13,314 bases of DNA, taken from JAIBBG01 sp043748015 (GTDB lineage: Bacteria; Bacteroidota; Bacteroidia; Flavobacteriales_D; Sanyastnellaceae). The position numbers were made by a program, and so were the translations under genes. Of the stretch, positions 6,618 through 13,314 are shown in pieces. The notes beneath the pieces are model-generated. The model had not been told where the DNA came from and did not search any database. It saw only the letters and a program-made list of their open reading frames with translations. Each line of letters begins with the position of its first letter. Position 1 is the first letter of the stretch. The DNA lies in contig JAYTOA010000040.1 in NCBI GenBank assembly GCA_043748015.1, forward strand, positions 1-13,314, written 5' to 3'.

Positions 6618-7898
6618 ATGATTTCATTTTTATTAAAGAAGGCAGGATATGGAATGCTCGTGTTAGCGGGCGTCGTCACCGTCGTTTTCTTTTTGTTCAA
6701 CCTTGCTCCCGGCGATCCCGTAAGGAATCTTGTTGGTGAAAATGCGTCAGAAGAAGTGGTAATCAACATGCGCAAGAAACTTGATCTTGACCTACCTGTT
6801 GGTACGAGATTTTTACTTTATGTAAATGATATTTCTCCCATTGCTATTCTGAATCCTACTCAAACAGAGAGCAGAATTTTTTTCAATAGGGATAAATATC
6901 ATGGCGTAAAATTGTTTCAATTCACCTCAAGTCGTGCGCTTGTTTTGAAGAAGCCATATCTCAAACGTTCTTTCGTTTCAGATAAAAGTGTCGCAACCAT
7001 TCTAGCGGAGGTGATTCCGGGAACTGCTGTGCTGGCAGTGGTTTCTATCACTCTTGCGTTAATATTTGGTTTGTTAATGGGCATCGTTGCGGCTCTGAAA
7101 AAAGATACCATCTATGATCGATTGATGCTGTTCATCAGTGCCCTTGGAATGGCCGGACCATCATTTTTCGTGGCAATTATCGTCGCGTGGATTGGTGCAA
7201 TTCTGTGGCGTGACAATATCAATTTGTCTATTTGGTTGTTGCTCGCTTCAATCATTCCAATTGTTTTGTTCTTCATCCCAAAGTCGTTTTTCAAAAGTGA
7301 AAAATGGCCTCGTCCTAAAGTAGGTTGGTGGGTTTCGTGCACTTTCCTTTCAGTTTGGATGATTACTTCAGTTTTATTCGATGCGGATTCATTGTGGAGA
7401 ATGTCGCTGCTGTTACCGGGAACAAGTTTGAATATGACTGGCAGCCTTTATAGCGTGGATGTTTGGCGAGGTGAATATCTCGACTTACGCAATATGATTT
7501 TACCGGTAATCACTTTAATGATCAGACCGCTCTCCGTTATTGTACAGTTAACGCGCAGTTCATTGCTGGATGTAATGCAACAGGATTTCATCAGAACTGC
7601 TCGCGCAAAAGGACTCTCAGAATATCAAGTAATCTTTAGTCATGCGCTGCGCAATGCGCTGAATCCAGTCATCACCGCGGTAAGTGGATGGTTCGCTTCA
7701 TTATTGGCCGGCGCAATTTTCGTCGAGTTCGTATTCGGTTGGAAAGGTTTAGGTCAACAAATGTTCACAGCAATCGAGAATCAGGATCTACCGGTTGTAA
7801 TGGGTGGAGTGATTGTCATTGCAACTGCTTTTGTGGTGATAAATATTTTCGTCGATATCATTTACGGATGGATCGATCCACGAGTGCGTGTCGGTTGA
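6618..7898 (+). CDS. ABC transporter permease, OppB/DppB family, with extra internal membrane segments
   Basis: A 426-residue inner-membrane permease of the dipeptide/oligopeptide/nickel ABC importer type. The first helix runs into 'FLFNLAPGDPVRNLVGENAS', the OppB/DppB signature. The cytoplasmic EAA loop that docks the ATPase is at about residues 314-353 ('RTARAKGLSEYQVIFSHALR', then 'NALNPVIT'). The C-terminus 'GWIDPRVRVG' is also typical. The ATG at 6618 was chosen because 'MISFLLKKAGYG' matches the family N-terminus; an in-frame ATG at 6564 would add 18 atypical residues and place the hairpin in coding sequence. The usual length is about 310-340 residues. The excess lies after the first helix and in a stretch of about 90 residues holding two more hydrophobic segments. 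No OppC permease, ATPase or binding protein is present in the window. It may be co-transcribed with the receptor 102 bases upstream, but this is uncertain. Confidence 0.85.
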   Translation: MISFLLKKAGYGMLVLAGVVTVVFFLFNLAPGDPVRNLVGENASEEVVINMRKKLDLDLPVGTRFLLYVNDISPIAILNPTQTESRIFFNRDKYHGVKLFQFTSSRALVLKKPYLKRSFVSDKSVATILAEVIPGTAVLAVVSITLALIFGLLMGIVAALKKDTIYDRLMLFISALGMAGPSFFVAIIVAWIGAILWRDNINLSIWLLLASIIPIVLFFIPKSFFKSEKWPRPKVGWWVSCTFLSVWMITSVLFDADSLWRMSLLLPGTSLNMTGSLYSVDVWRGEYLDLRNMILPVITLMIRPLSVIVQLTRSSLLDVMQQDFIRTARAKGLSEYQVIFSHALRNALNPVITAVSGWFASLLAGAIFVEFVFGWKGLGQQMFTAIENQDLPVVMGGVIVIATAFVVINIFVDIIYGWIDPRVRVG

Positions 7899-7920
7899 AG
7901 AAGTACTTTCAGAAAATAGA

Positions 7921-8784
7921 TCAGAGAGACATTTTTTCGCAATTGGCGAGGGCTGATGCATTTAATAAGCCCAACATCTTTTTACCCATGTCGTTATAGT
8001 ATCGCTTGGTGCGATAGCCAACCACCCATTCGATTCCGCGAACAGCGTTGGTCAGAAACATCTCATCCGCAGCAAGCAGATTATGCGGGTTCAAAGTGCA
8101 TTCATAAACTTTGATCTTATTCTCCAATGCAAGATTAATAACATTCATACGCATTGTACCTGCAATACATCCGTCTTCCAACGTTGGTGTATACAATACT
8201 CCGTTAGACACAATGAAAATATTACTGGAGGTTGATTCAATGATTGCCAGCTTGCTATTTTGGATCAATGATTCATCAAGACCCTTGTCTCTTGCATGAA
8301 TAGCTGCCATTACATACAGCTGGCAATTCAATGTCTTGTAAACCGAAAGTTTATTGATGTCCTTCTTGAAGTCTGAAAAAATATCGACGAGTTTACCGGT
8401 TGTATTCATGGCAAACTCATTGTCTAGCATTGCTTCGGCTTCTATGAAATAGCCAAGGTCGTCATGTTTTGGCAAATAAAATCCGGTAGATTTTCTGTAG
8501 AATGTAATGCGCACACGACCACCTTTATCAATGCGATTGCGCTGCAACAATCCTTGTATTTGTGAGATCAACGTTTCAACAGAGAAATTGTCTGCCGGTT
8601 TTAACTTGAGCGTGTTTATCGTGTCTTTGATTCTTGCAAAATGCGTATCAACGAACAATGCCTTGCCATTCATAACACGCATGCTTTCAAAAAAACCATC
8701 GGCAAAGCGAAACGCCCGATTATCTTTTGTAATCGTCGCTTGATTCTCATTTACGTATTCTCCACGATGGAAAACGTAGCTCAT
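7921..8784 (-). CDS. Class-IV PLP aminotransferase / aminodeoxychorismate lyase-like
   Basis: A 287-residue protein of the fold-type IV PLP enzymes (branched-chain aminotransferase, D-amino acid aminotransferase, aminodeoxychorismate lyase PabC). Visible family features are 'FRFADGFFESMRV' (residues 25-37), the PLP-binding lysine Lys150 in 'SVYKTLN', 'IIESTSSNIFIV' with Glu183, 'GCIAGTMR' for the cofactor phosphate, and 'ADEMFLTNAVRGI' near the C-terminus. The last motif is closer to PabC ('DEVFLTNSLxGI') than to the branched-chain or D-amino acid enzymes, which favours a lyase of folate synthesis, but the three activities cannot be safely told apart by eye. The gene lies 12 bases downstream of the HAD phosphatase gene and is probably co-transcribed with it. 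Its 3' end is 22 bases from the convergent permease gene. Confidence 0.85.
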   Translation of the reverse strand: MSYVFHRGEYVNENQATITKDNRAFRFADGFFESMRVMNGKALFVDTHFARIKDTINTLKLKPADNFSVETLISQIQGLLQRNRIDKGGRVRITFYRKSTGFYLPKHDDLGYFIEAEAMLDNEFAMNTTGKLVDIFSDFKKDINKLSVYKTLNCQLYVMAAIHARDKGLDESLIQNSKLAIIESTSSNIFIVSNGVLYTPTLEDGCIAGTMRMNVINLALENKIKVYECTLNPHNLLAADEMFLTNAVRGIEWVVGYRTKRYYNDMGKKMLGLLNASALANCEKMSL

Positions 8785-8796
8785 GCTTTGCTTTTG

Positions 8797-9294
8797 TTAT
8801 TTCAAATCTGAAATGAAACTAATCAAATCGGCATTGGTATTTATGAGGATACCACTTACCCCAACTTTTGATGCACAATCCAGATCTCGTTGTTTGTCGC
8901 CTATCATCACACTTTTTGAAGGATCAATATGGTAACGGGCTATGGCTCTTTCCATCATCAGGCTCTCAGGTTTTCTTGTGAGGGAATTTCCGAAATCCGG
9001 ATGATGTGGGGAACAATATATGCCTGTAATTTCAACATTGGCCTTTTGACAAGTGTCGCAAAGGTGGCGATGTATCTTCTTTACTTCCGCCAAATCATAC
9101 AATCCTTTGGCAACGCCGCCTTGATTTGTAATGATTATTATCTTGTATCCCTTGCCATTCGCCATTTTCATTGCATCAATCACTGTTGGCAAAATCACAA
9201 ACTCCTCCAGAGAAAATGTGTAATCTCCGGGATCGTGATTGATTACGCCATCTCGATCGAGAAAAAGTGCTTTTGCTTTAGTGTTGTCCTGCAT
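8797..9294 (-). CDS. HAD-superfamily IIIA phosphatase, GmhB-like (heptose or histidinol phosphatase type)
   Basis: A 165-residue soluble HAD phosphatase of the GmhB / HisB-N type, which removes the C7 phosphate of D-glycero-D-manno-heptose 1,7-bisphosphate in lipopolysaccharide heptose synthesis. Motifs are 'FLDRDGVIN' with nucleophile Asp13 and acid Asp15, 'ITNQGGVAKG' with Thr56 and Asn57, Lys108 in 'TRKPESL', and 'MIGDKQRDLDCA' with Asp133 and Asp137. All catalytic residues are present. The zinc loop of GmhB normally has C-x-H plus C-x-C just before RKP. Here Cys94 and 'PHH' remain, but the second pair reads Ser104-Leu-Thr106, so the zinc site looks lost. The length is slightly below E. 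coli GmhB (191). The substrate is therefore less certain than the family. No other heptose-synthesis gene is seen nearby; the aminotransferase gene follows after 12 bases. Confidence 0.8.
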   Translation of the reverse strand: MQDNTKAKALFLDRDGVINHDPGDYTFSLEEFVILPTVIDAMKMANGKGYKIIIITNQGGVAKGLYDLAEVKKIHRHLCDTCQKANVEITGIYCSPHHPDFGNSLTRKPESLMMERAIARYHIDPSKSVMIGDKQRDLDCASKVGVSGILINTNADLISFISDLK

Positions 9295-9368
9295 CGGAGG
9301 CGAAATTAACCTTAATGATGCGCGTTTACATTTTTGAATGAGAACTGTTTCACTTTAATCCAACCTGG

Positions 9369-9896
9369 TCAGTCTGTTAAGAAAAAATCGCCGGAATCAT
9401 TCATTCCTATTGGAAAAGCAGTTCTCTCTACCCATTCTTTCGACTGTAGTTCTGCTATGGGTTCAGCGTTCCATTTCTTGTCGAAATCTTCCCTCGCCAT
9501 CTTGATGACTTTCTCTTCTATATTGGATTTAGTTCTTGAAAAAAAATCCAGAGCATTTCCAGGAATTTCCAACAACAATATTTGTACTTTGTGTTTGTGT
9601 CTGTGAATATCCAGTACTTTAAAATGAGAGCTGCGTTTCAGTATAACCAGCCCAAATAGTTCAGCTTCGGGAACAATGGACGACACGTCTCTACCATTTG
9701 CAGATGCAATCAGATACCTGGTCGAGCTTGTCAATCCACCCCTCTTAAAAGTCATGTCAGTGAATCCTCGTTCAAGAAGAATTTGACCAACATAATATCT
9801 TTCAATAAGCGATTCGGAAAGATTGGTGTCCCTGCTAAAGAATGCGAGTCCCGGAAATGTCTGATTGTAGATTTCTTCTATTTCCTTATCATCCAT
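9369..9896 (-). CDS. Conserved-looking hypothetical protein, 175 residues, no family recognised
   Basis: An open frame starting at an ATG, with a composition typical of a real soluble protein. There is no signal peptide and no membrane segment. It opens with an acidic helix ('MDDKEIEEIYNQTFPG'), has a central alternating hydrophobic stretch ('ELFGLVILKRSSHFKVLDIH', then 'KVQILLLEIPG') that looks like beta strands, a charged helix ('NIEEKVIKMAREDFDKKW') and an acidic C-terminus ('SGDFFLTD'). The codon usage and strand agree with the downstream HAD gene, 74 bases away, with which it may form a transcription unit. I do not recognise the family and assign no function. Confidence 0.65.
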   Translation of the reverse strand: MDDKEIEEIYNQTFPGLAFFSRDTNLSESLIERYYVGQILLERGFTDMTFKRGGLTSSTRYLIASANGRDVSSIVPEAELFGLVILKRSSHFKVLDIHRHKHKVQILLLEIPGNALDFFSRTKSNIEEKVIKMAREDFDKKWNAEPIAELQSKEWVERTAFPIGMNDSGDFFLTD

Positions 9897-9923
9897 TTTG
9901 GCAGTGCTTTAAATAATTTCCCT

Positions 9924-9956
9924 TTAAAAAGCCAAATCAAGTTGAAAAATTGGCTT
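9924..9956 (-). terminator. Possible intrinsic terminator for the small secreted protein gene
   Basis: Read on the minus strand, AAGCCAA (9956-9950), a 14-base loop and TTGGCTT (9935-9929) form a 7-bp hairpin. A short T-rich run follows (TTTTTAAAGG, about 9930-9921). It lies about 100 bases beyond the stop of the minus-strand gene that ends at 10058, and just before the 175-residue gene on the same strand, so it would separate the two transcripts. The loop is long and the T-run is short, so the call is moderate. Confidence 0.4.
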
Positions 9957-10057
9957 CGCTATTCGTGCTGATTTGAACATTAAATGAATGGCAAAGTGCC
10001 TTTCAAATGAAACAAGTTATTGATTTATTGCCGGATGGTAAAATAAAGATTGAACCA

Positions 10058-10411
10058 TTATTTGTTCGATTTCACCAAAGTGTAAAATGTTATTCCATGC
10101 CGTGACTTCGCAACCATGCCATTCTTTTCAATCTTCCACTTGTCGTGAAATGAATATTCGGACTCATAATTTTTGAGCAAAATGTGATTGTTTTTTACCT
10201 CCCAAGTGCCGCTTACGTCAATCTTCTTATTGGAATTTGAGTGATCAACATATGTAAACGTCATGTCCTCGTTAAGTACGAGTTCAATAATTGCGGTGTT
10301 ACTGTCATAAACGTTATATGTTCCCGCAAACTTTACTTCCGGAGCATTAATAAACGACATGAGTGATGTCAAAAAAATTGTGATCAGAAAATACTGGGTA
10401 ATGGCTTTCAT
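10058..10411 (-). CDS. Small secreted lipocalin-like protein
   Basis: A 117-residue protein with a clear signal peptide (residues 1-23, 'YFLITIFLTSLMSFINA', no lipobox cysteine), so the mature form of about 94 residues is exported. The mature part reads as an up-and-down antiparallel beta sheet: 'FAGTYNVYD', 'IIELVLNEDMTFTYVD', 'VSGTWEVKNNHILLKN', 'DKWKIEKNGMVAKS'. The 'G-T-Y ... L-x-L-x-x-D-x-T-F-x-Y ... G-x-W' order is common in small Bacteroidota lipocalin-like or copper-resistance NlpE-like domains. It has no cysteines and no obvious ligand residues, so no ligand can be proposed. It stands alone, with intergenic DNA of 161 and about 500 bases on its two sides. Confidence 0.65.
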   Translation of the reverse strand: MKAITQYFLITIFLTSLMSFINAPEVKFAGTYNVYDSNTAIIELVLNEDMTFTYVDHSNSNKKIDVSGTWEVKNNHILLKNYESEYSFHDKWKIEKNGMVAKSRHGITFYTLVKSNK

Positions 10412-10912
10412 TTGAAAATGGTTTTAGTTTTTAACTGGTGTTTGATTGAAACCTAATCATCCAAATGTATTCAAGCATTGTTTTGGTAGGAATTTCTTAA
10501 TTCATAAAAAGTCAAAAGAGGCAATTTTAATATCGTTTCTCGATTTCTGTTTTAGTCAAGAACTATGGTTGAGTTCAACCGGCATTTTCATTTTGATCAA
10601 CCCATTGAAAGGTTTGTCTTCTACGAGTTTCATGGAAACAAAACTCACCTATATCTCGCAAAATTGAACGCGAATTTACCCTTCCAATATCAGAGTTTAT
10701 GATCATTGTCATGCGAATGGAATTGCTCTCCAAACTTTATCATGACTCAATTGTTTGAGATATAGAACAGTTCCTGTGTGAGAAGAGTCTCACTGCATTC
10801 CTTTGAATTTCGATGAACAATTTAATAACTTGCCCTCGCAAATGGTCACACGCAACAATCGCGTTTGCAAAATGAACAAAGTGATAAAACTATAATTCTC
10901 AATCAACAAAAA
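10412..10912. other. Intergenic region upstream of katG without a recognised gene
   Basis: About 500 bases of AT-rich DNA lie between the divergent secreted-protein gene and katG. An open frame of 73 codons on the plus strand (10446-10667) starts with TTG, has a protein-unlike composition and is judged spurious. The only symmetric element seen is GTGAGA-N4-TCTCAC at 10778-10793. No clear TTTG / TAnnTTTG promoter pair and no riboswitch-like structure was recognised. katG transcription presumably starts here. Confidence 0.5.
10778..10793. promoter_or_regulatory. Small perfect inverted repeat upstream of katG
   Basis: GTGAGA and TCTCAC are perfectly complementary around an AGAG spacer, about 120 bases before the katG ATG. 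The size fits a dimeric repressor or activator site, but it does not match an operator consensus I know (it is not an obvious OxyR, PerR or Fur box). It may be chance. Confidence 0.25.
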
Positions 10913-13138
10913 ATGGAAAATAATTCTTCAGGTGGATCAACGAATATTGACGCCGGCAAATGCCCTTTTATGGGTGGAACCTTAAAGCAGACGGCAGGTG
11001 GTGGTACAAGCAATCGCGACTGGTGGCCGAATCAATTGAAATTGAATATTCTTCGTCAGAACAGTTCCCTTTCAGATCCAATGGGCGATTCGTTTTATTA
11101 TGCAAAAGAATTCAAGTCTCTAAATCTTGATGCTGTAAAAAAAGACATCATGGATGTAATGACGACTTCGCAAAACTGGTGGCCTGCTGACTATGGTCAC
11201 TATGGACCGCTCTTCATCCGCATGGCCTGGCATAGCGCAGGAACTTACCGCATTGCTGACGGTCGCGGTGGTGGTGGTTCGGGAACGCAACGTTTTACTC
11301 CTCTCAATAGTTGGCCTGATAATGTGAATCTGGACAAAGCGCGATTGCTGCTTTGGCCGGTTAAACAGAAATTTGGCAAGAAAATATCTTGGGCAGATCT
11401 ATTGATTTTAGCCGGTAACTGCGCCCTTGAATCTATGGGATTCAAAACATTTGGTTTCGCAGGTGGACGCGCTGATGTGTGGGAGTCTGAACAAGATGTT
11501 TATTGGGGTGCTGAAACAGAATGGTTGGGTGATAAGCGTTATTCCGGCGATCGCGAATTGGAAAATCCTTTAGGTGCGGTGCAGATGGGTCTGATCTATG
11601 TGAACCCGCAAGGACCAAACGGTAATCCGGATCCGTTAGCAGCGGCTCGCGACATCCGCGAAACTTTTGGTCGCATGGCTATGAATGACGAAGAAACTGT
11701 TGCTCTCATTGCCGGGGGACACACATTTGGGAAAACGCATGGTGCTGCTGATCCCGACAAATATGTAGGTCGTGAACCCGCAGCTGCCGAAATGGAAGAC
11801 CAAAGCATGGGTTGGAAGAATTCTTTTGGTACAGGACATGGTGCTGATACTATCAGCAGCGGTTTGGAAGGTGCATGGACAACCACACCCACAAAATGGA
11901 GCAATAATTTCTTCGAGAATCTTTTTGGTTTTGAATGGGAATTATTTAAAAGCCCTGCGGGAGCGCACCAATGGAGACCAAAAAATGGAGCAGGAGCTGG
12001 CACTGTTCCCGATGCTCATGACGCAACTAAGAAGCACGCTCCGTTCATGTTGACGACAGATCTTTCCTTGAGGTTTGATCCGGCATACGAAAAAATATCA
12101 CGACGATTTTATGAAAATCCAAATGAGTTCGCGGATGCTTTTGCACGTGCTTGGTATAAACTCACGCACCGAGATATGGGACCTATCACGCGCTATCTGG
12201 GTCCTGAAGTCCCCAAGGAAGTATTGATTTGGCAAGATCCGATTGCCCCGGTTAAGCATGCGTTAGTTGATGAGAACGACATTGCCAATTTGAAGTCTTT
12301 GATTGCAAATAGCGGACTCTCTGTTTCACAATTGGTTACTACTGCATGGGCTTCCGCGTCTACCTTTCGCGGTTCTGATAAAAGAGGCGGTGCCAATGGT
12401 GCACGCATTCGACTTGAACCGCAAAAGAATTGGGAAGTGAATAATCCGGCTCAACTTTCAGATGTGTTTGAAAAGTTGGAGGCAATTCAAAAGTCTTTCA
12501 ACAATTCGCAAAAAGACAAACAGATTTCAATGGCCGACATAATTGTTTTGGCCGGTGGGGTAGGAGTGGAGCAAGCGGCAAAGAATGCAGGGATTTCGAT
12601 TAATGTACCTTTCATTGCAGGTAGAGGTGATGCTACGCAAGAGCAAACAGATATCGATTCATTCAATGTTTTAGAGCCGGTGGCTGACGGTTTCCGGAAT
12701 TATTTCTCAACCAAACACAAAATCTCGGCTGAAGAATTGCTTGTAGATCGCGCTCAATTGCTGACACTTACGGCACCGGAAATGACCGTTCTCATTGGCG
12801 GATTGCGGGTGATGAATGCAAATTACAATCATTCAAAGTATGGTATGTTCACTAACCGTCCTGAAGTATTGACCAATGACTTTTTTGTAAACCTCTTGAA
12901 TCTTAACACAACATGGAAAGCATTGGATAGAGGTCAACATGCATTTGAAGGCAGTGATAGAAATTCAGGAAATACGAAATGGACTGCCACTCGCGTTGAT
13001 CTCATTTTTGGATCGAATGCTGAGTTGCGTGCACTCGCAGAAGTATATGCATGCTCTGATTCACAAGAAAAATTTGTGAACGACTTTGTTGCTGCCTGGA
13101 CGAAAGTGATGAATCTCGATCGTTTCGATCTTGCATAG
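10913..13138 (+). CDS. katG: Bifunctional catalase-peroxidase KatG
   Basis: A 741-residue haem enzyme that breaks down hydrogen peroxide (catalase) and oxidises donors (peroxidase). The distal haem pocket is 'IRMAWHSAGTYR' with Arg103, Trp106 and His107. The proximal ligand is His270 in 'GGHTFGKTHGA'. The Met-Tyr-Trp crosslink needed for catalase activity can form from Trp106, Tyr229 ('GLIYVNPQGPNG') and Met255 ('GRMAMND'). Both halves of the duplicated peroxidase fold are present; the C-terminal half is about residues 430-741. The ATG at 10913 gives 'MENNSSGGSTNIDAGKCPFM', the usual KatG N-terminus. The frame also opens upstream with a TTG at 10865, which would add 16 residues and is less likely. 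No signal peptide is seen, so it is cytoplasmic. No oxidative-stress regulator gene is adjacent. Length and active site are complete. Confidence 0.97.
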   Translation: MENNSSGGSTNIDAGKCPFMGGTLKQTAGGGTSNRDWWPNQLKLNILRQNSSLSDPMGDSFYYAKEFKSLNLDAVKKDIMDVMTTSQNWWPADYGHYGPLFIRMAWHSAGTYRIADGRGGGGSGTQRFTPLNSWPDNVNLDKARLLLWPVKQKFGKKISWADLLILAGNCALESMGFKTFGFAGGRADVWESEQDVYWGAETEWLGDKRYSGDRELENPLGAVQMGLIYVNPQGPNGNPDPLAAARDIRETFGRMAMNDEETVALIAGGHTFGKTHGAADPDKYVGREPAAAEMEDQSMGWKNSFGTGHGADTISSGLEGAWTTTPTKWSNNFFENLFGFEWELFKSPAGAHQWRPKNGAGAGTVPDAHDATKKHAPFMLTTDLSLRFDPAYEKISRRFYENPNEFADAFARAWYKLTHRDMGPITRYLGPEVPKEVLIWQDPIAPVKHALVDENDIANLKSLIANSGLSVSQLVTTAWASASTFRGSDKRGGANGARIRLEPQKNWEVNNPAQLSDVFEKLEAIQKSFNNSQKDKQISMADIIVLAGGVGVEQAAKNAGISINVPFIAGRGDATQEQTDIDSFNVLEPVADGFRNYFSTKHKISAEELLVDRAQLLTLTAPEMTVLIGGLRVMNANYNHSKYGMFTNRPEVLTNDFFVNLLNLNTTWKALDRGQHAFEGSDRNSGNTKWTATRVDLIFGSNAELRALAEVYACSDSQEKFVNDFVAAWTKVMNLDRFDLA

Positions 13139-13167
13139 TATCTATTTCTAAAAAGAAAATAAGCTAG

Positions 13168-13208
13168 AAAAAAACACCGGACGCACATGGCGTCACGGTG
13201 TTTTTTTT
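13168..13208. terminator. Strong intrinsic terminator after katG, probably bidirectional
   Basis: The hairpin has CACCGGACGC (13175-13184), a 5-base loop ACATG, and GCGTC-A-CGGTG (13190-13200) with one bulged A. Seven A residues precede the stem and eight T residues follow it, and these can extend the stem. It starts 30 bases after the katG stop. Because the A-tract becomes a T-tract on the other strand, it can also end a minus-strand transcript arriving from the right. Confidence 0.85.
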
Positions 13209-13229
13209 ATTATTTATCGGATTAACGTG

Positions 13230-13314
13230 TTACTTCGCATTGGCCTGTATTTGTTTGTATAAGTTAAGAGTGATGCTTAGGGGATATACATTGCAAATGA
13301 TTTTGCACCTTAGA
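13230..13314 (-). CDS. Probable C-terminal end of a gene continuing beyond the window
   Basis: On the minus strand one frame is open from the window edge for 27 codons and ends at a TAA (complement of 13230-13232), with the tail 'YPLSITLNLYKQIQANAK'. This amphipathic ending looks protein-like. The stop lies 22 bases before a hairpin that would serve as its terminator, which supports a convergent gene here. The fragment is too short to name, and chance openness over 27 codons cannot be excluded. Confidence 0.35.
   Translation of the reverse strand, partial: LRCKIICNVYPLSITLNLYKQIQANAK

Noticed and set aside
9977..10105. Short plus-strand frame with a protein-like stretch 'MKQVIDLLPDGKIKIEPLFV'
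   Set aside because: Only about 33 codons from its ATG at 10007, and its end runs antisense into the secreted-protein gene. It could be a gene remnant, but there is not enough to call it.
10446..10667. Open frame of 73 codons on the plus strand upstream of katG
   Set aside because: It starts with TTG, has a composition unlike a folded protein, no recognisable motif and no leader features; length is within chance for this base composition.
11596..12003. 135-codon minus-strand frame inside katG
   Set aside because: It is antisense to highly conserved katG sequence and is explained by the codon use of that gene; the proline- and serine-rich product has no protein-like features.

Overview
The window looks like a chromosomal segment from a member of the Bacteroidota. 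The evidence is a TonB-dependent receptor with an N-terminal carboxypeptidase-regulatory-like domain, a DoxX-associated C-terminal domain of the type common in that phylum, AT-rich leaders with no Shine-Dalgarno sequence in front of any gene, and moderate-to-low GC. I cannot name a genus from sequence alone. No tRNA, rRNA, CRISPR array, insertion sequence or phage gene was seen.

Left part, plus strand (1-3501): the C-terminal end of a protein cut by the window edge (probably the extracytoplasmic domain of a DoxX-family protein). It is followed by three tightly packed genes: an MBOAT O-acyltransferase, a membrane-anchored SGNH-hydrolase-like protein and a GNAT N-acetyltransferase. Both internal junctions overlap by 1-4 bases. 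The first two form the classic pair that O-acetylates an exported polysaccharide or other cell-surface glycan; the GNAT is an unexpected third member.

Metal region (3502-6515): a DtxR/MntR-family metal-dependent repressor on the minus strand diverges from a 750-residue TonB-dependent outer-membrane receptor on the plus strand. The 113-base divergent region carries a perfect inverted repeat, TGTTAG-N6-CTAACA. It lies between the candidate -33 and -7 elements of the receptor promoter, where a bound repressor would block transcription. The repressor has Glu at the position that is Cys102 in DtxR, as in MntR, but also has a C-terminal FeoA/SH3-like domain as in DtxR/IdeR. Whether it senses Mn or Fe is therefore open. 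The likely reading is a metal-responsive switch for an outer-membrane metal (or metal-chelate) receptor.

Middle (6516-9896): an OppB/DppB-type ABC permease with no partner permease in the window. It has an unusual internal insertion that probably adds two membrane segments, and a long inverted repeat ends three bases before its chosen start codon. Convergent to it, on the minus strand, are a class-IV PLP aminotransferase, a GmhB-like HAD phosphatase that has lost the paired cysteines of its zinc loop, and an unrecognised 175-residue protein.

Right part (9897-13314): a small secreted lipocalin-like protein (minus strand), about 500 bases of mostly featureless intergenic DNA, then a full-length katG catalase-peroxidase with all key residues. 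katG ends at a strong hairpin flanked by A-tract and T-tract, which could terminate transcription from both sides. What looks like the C-terminal end of another minus-strand gene lies beyond it.
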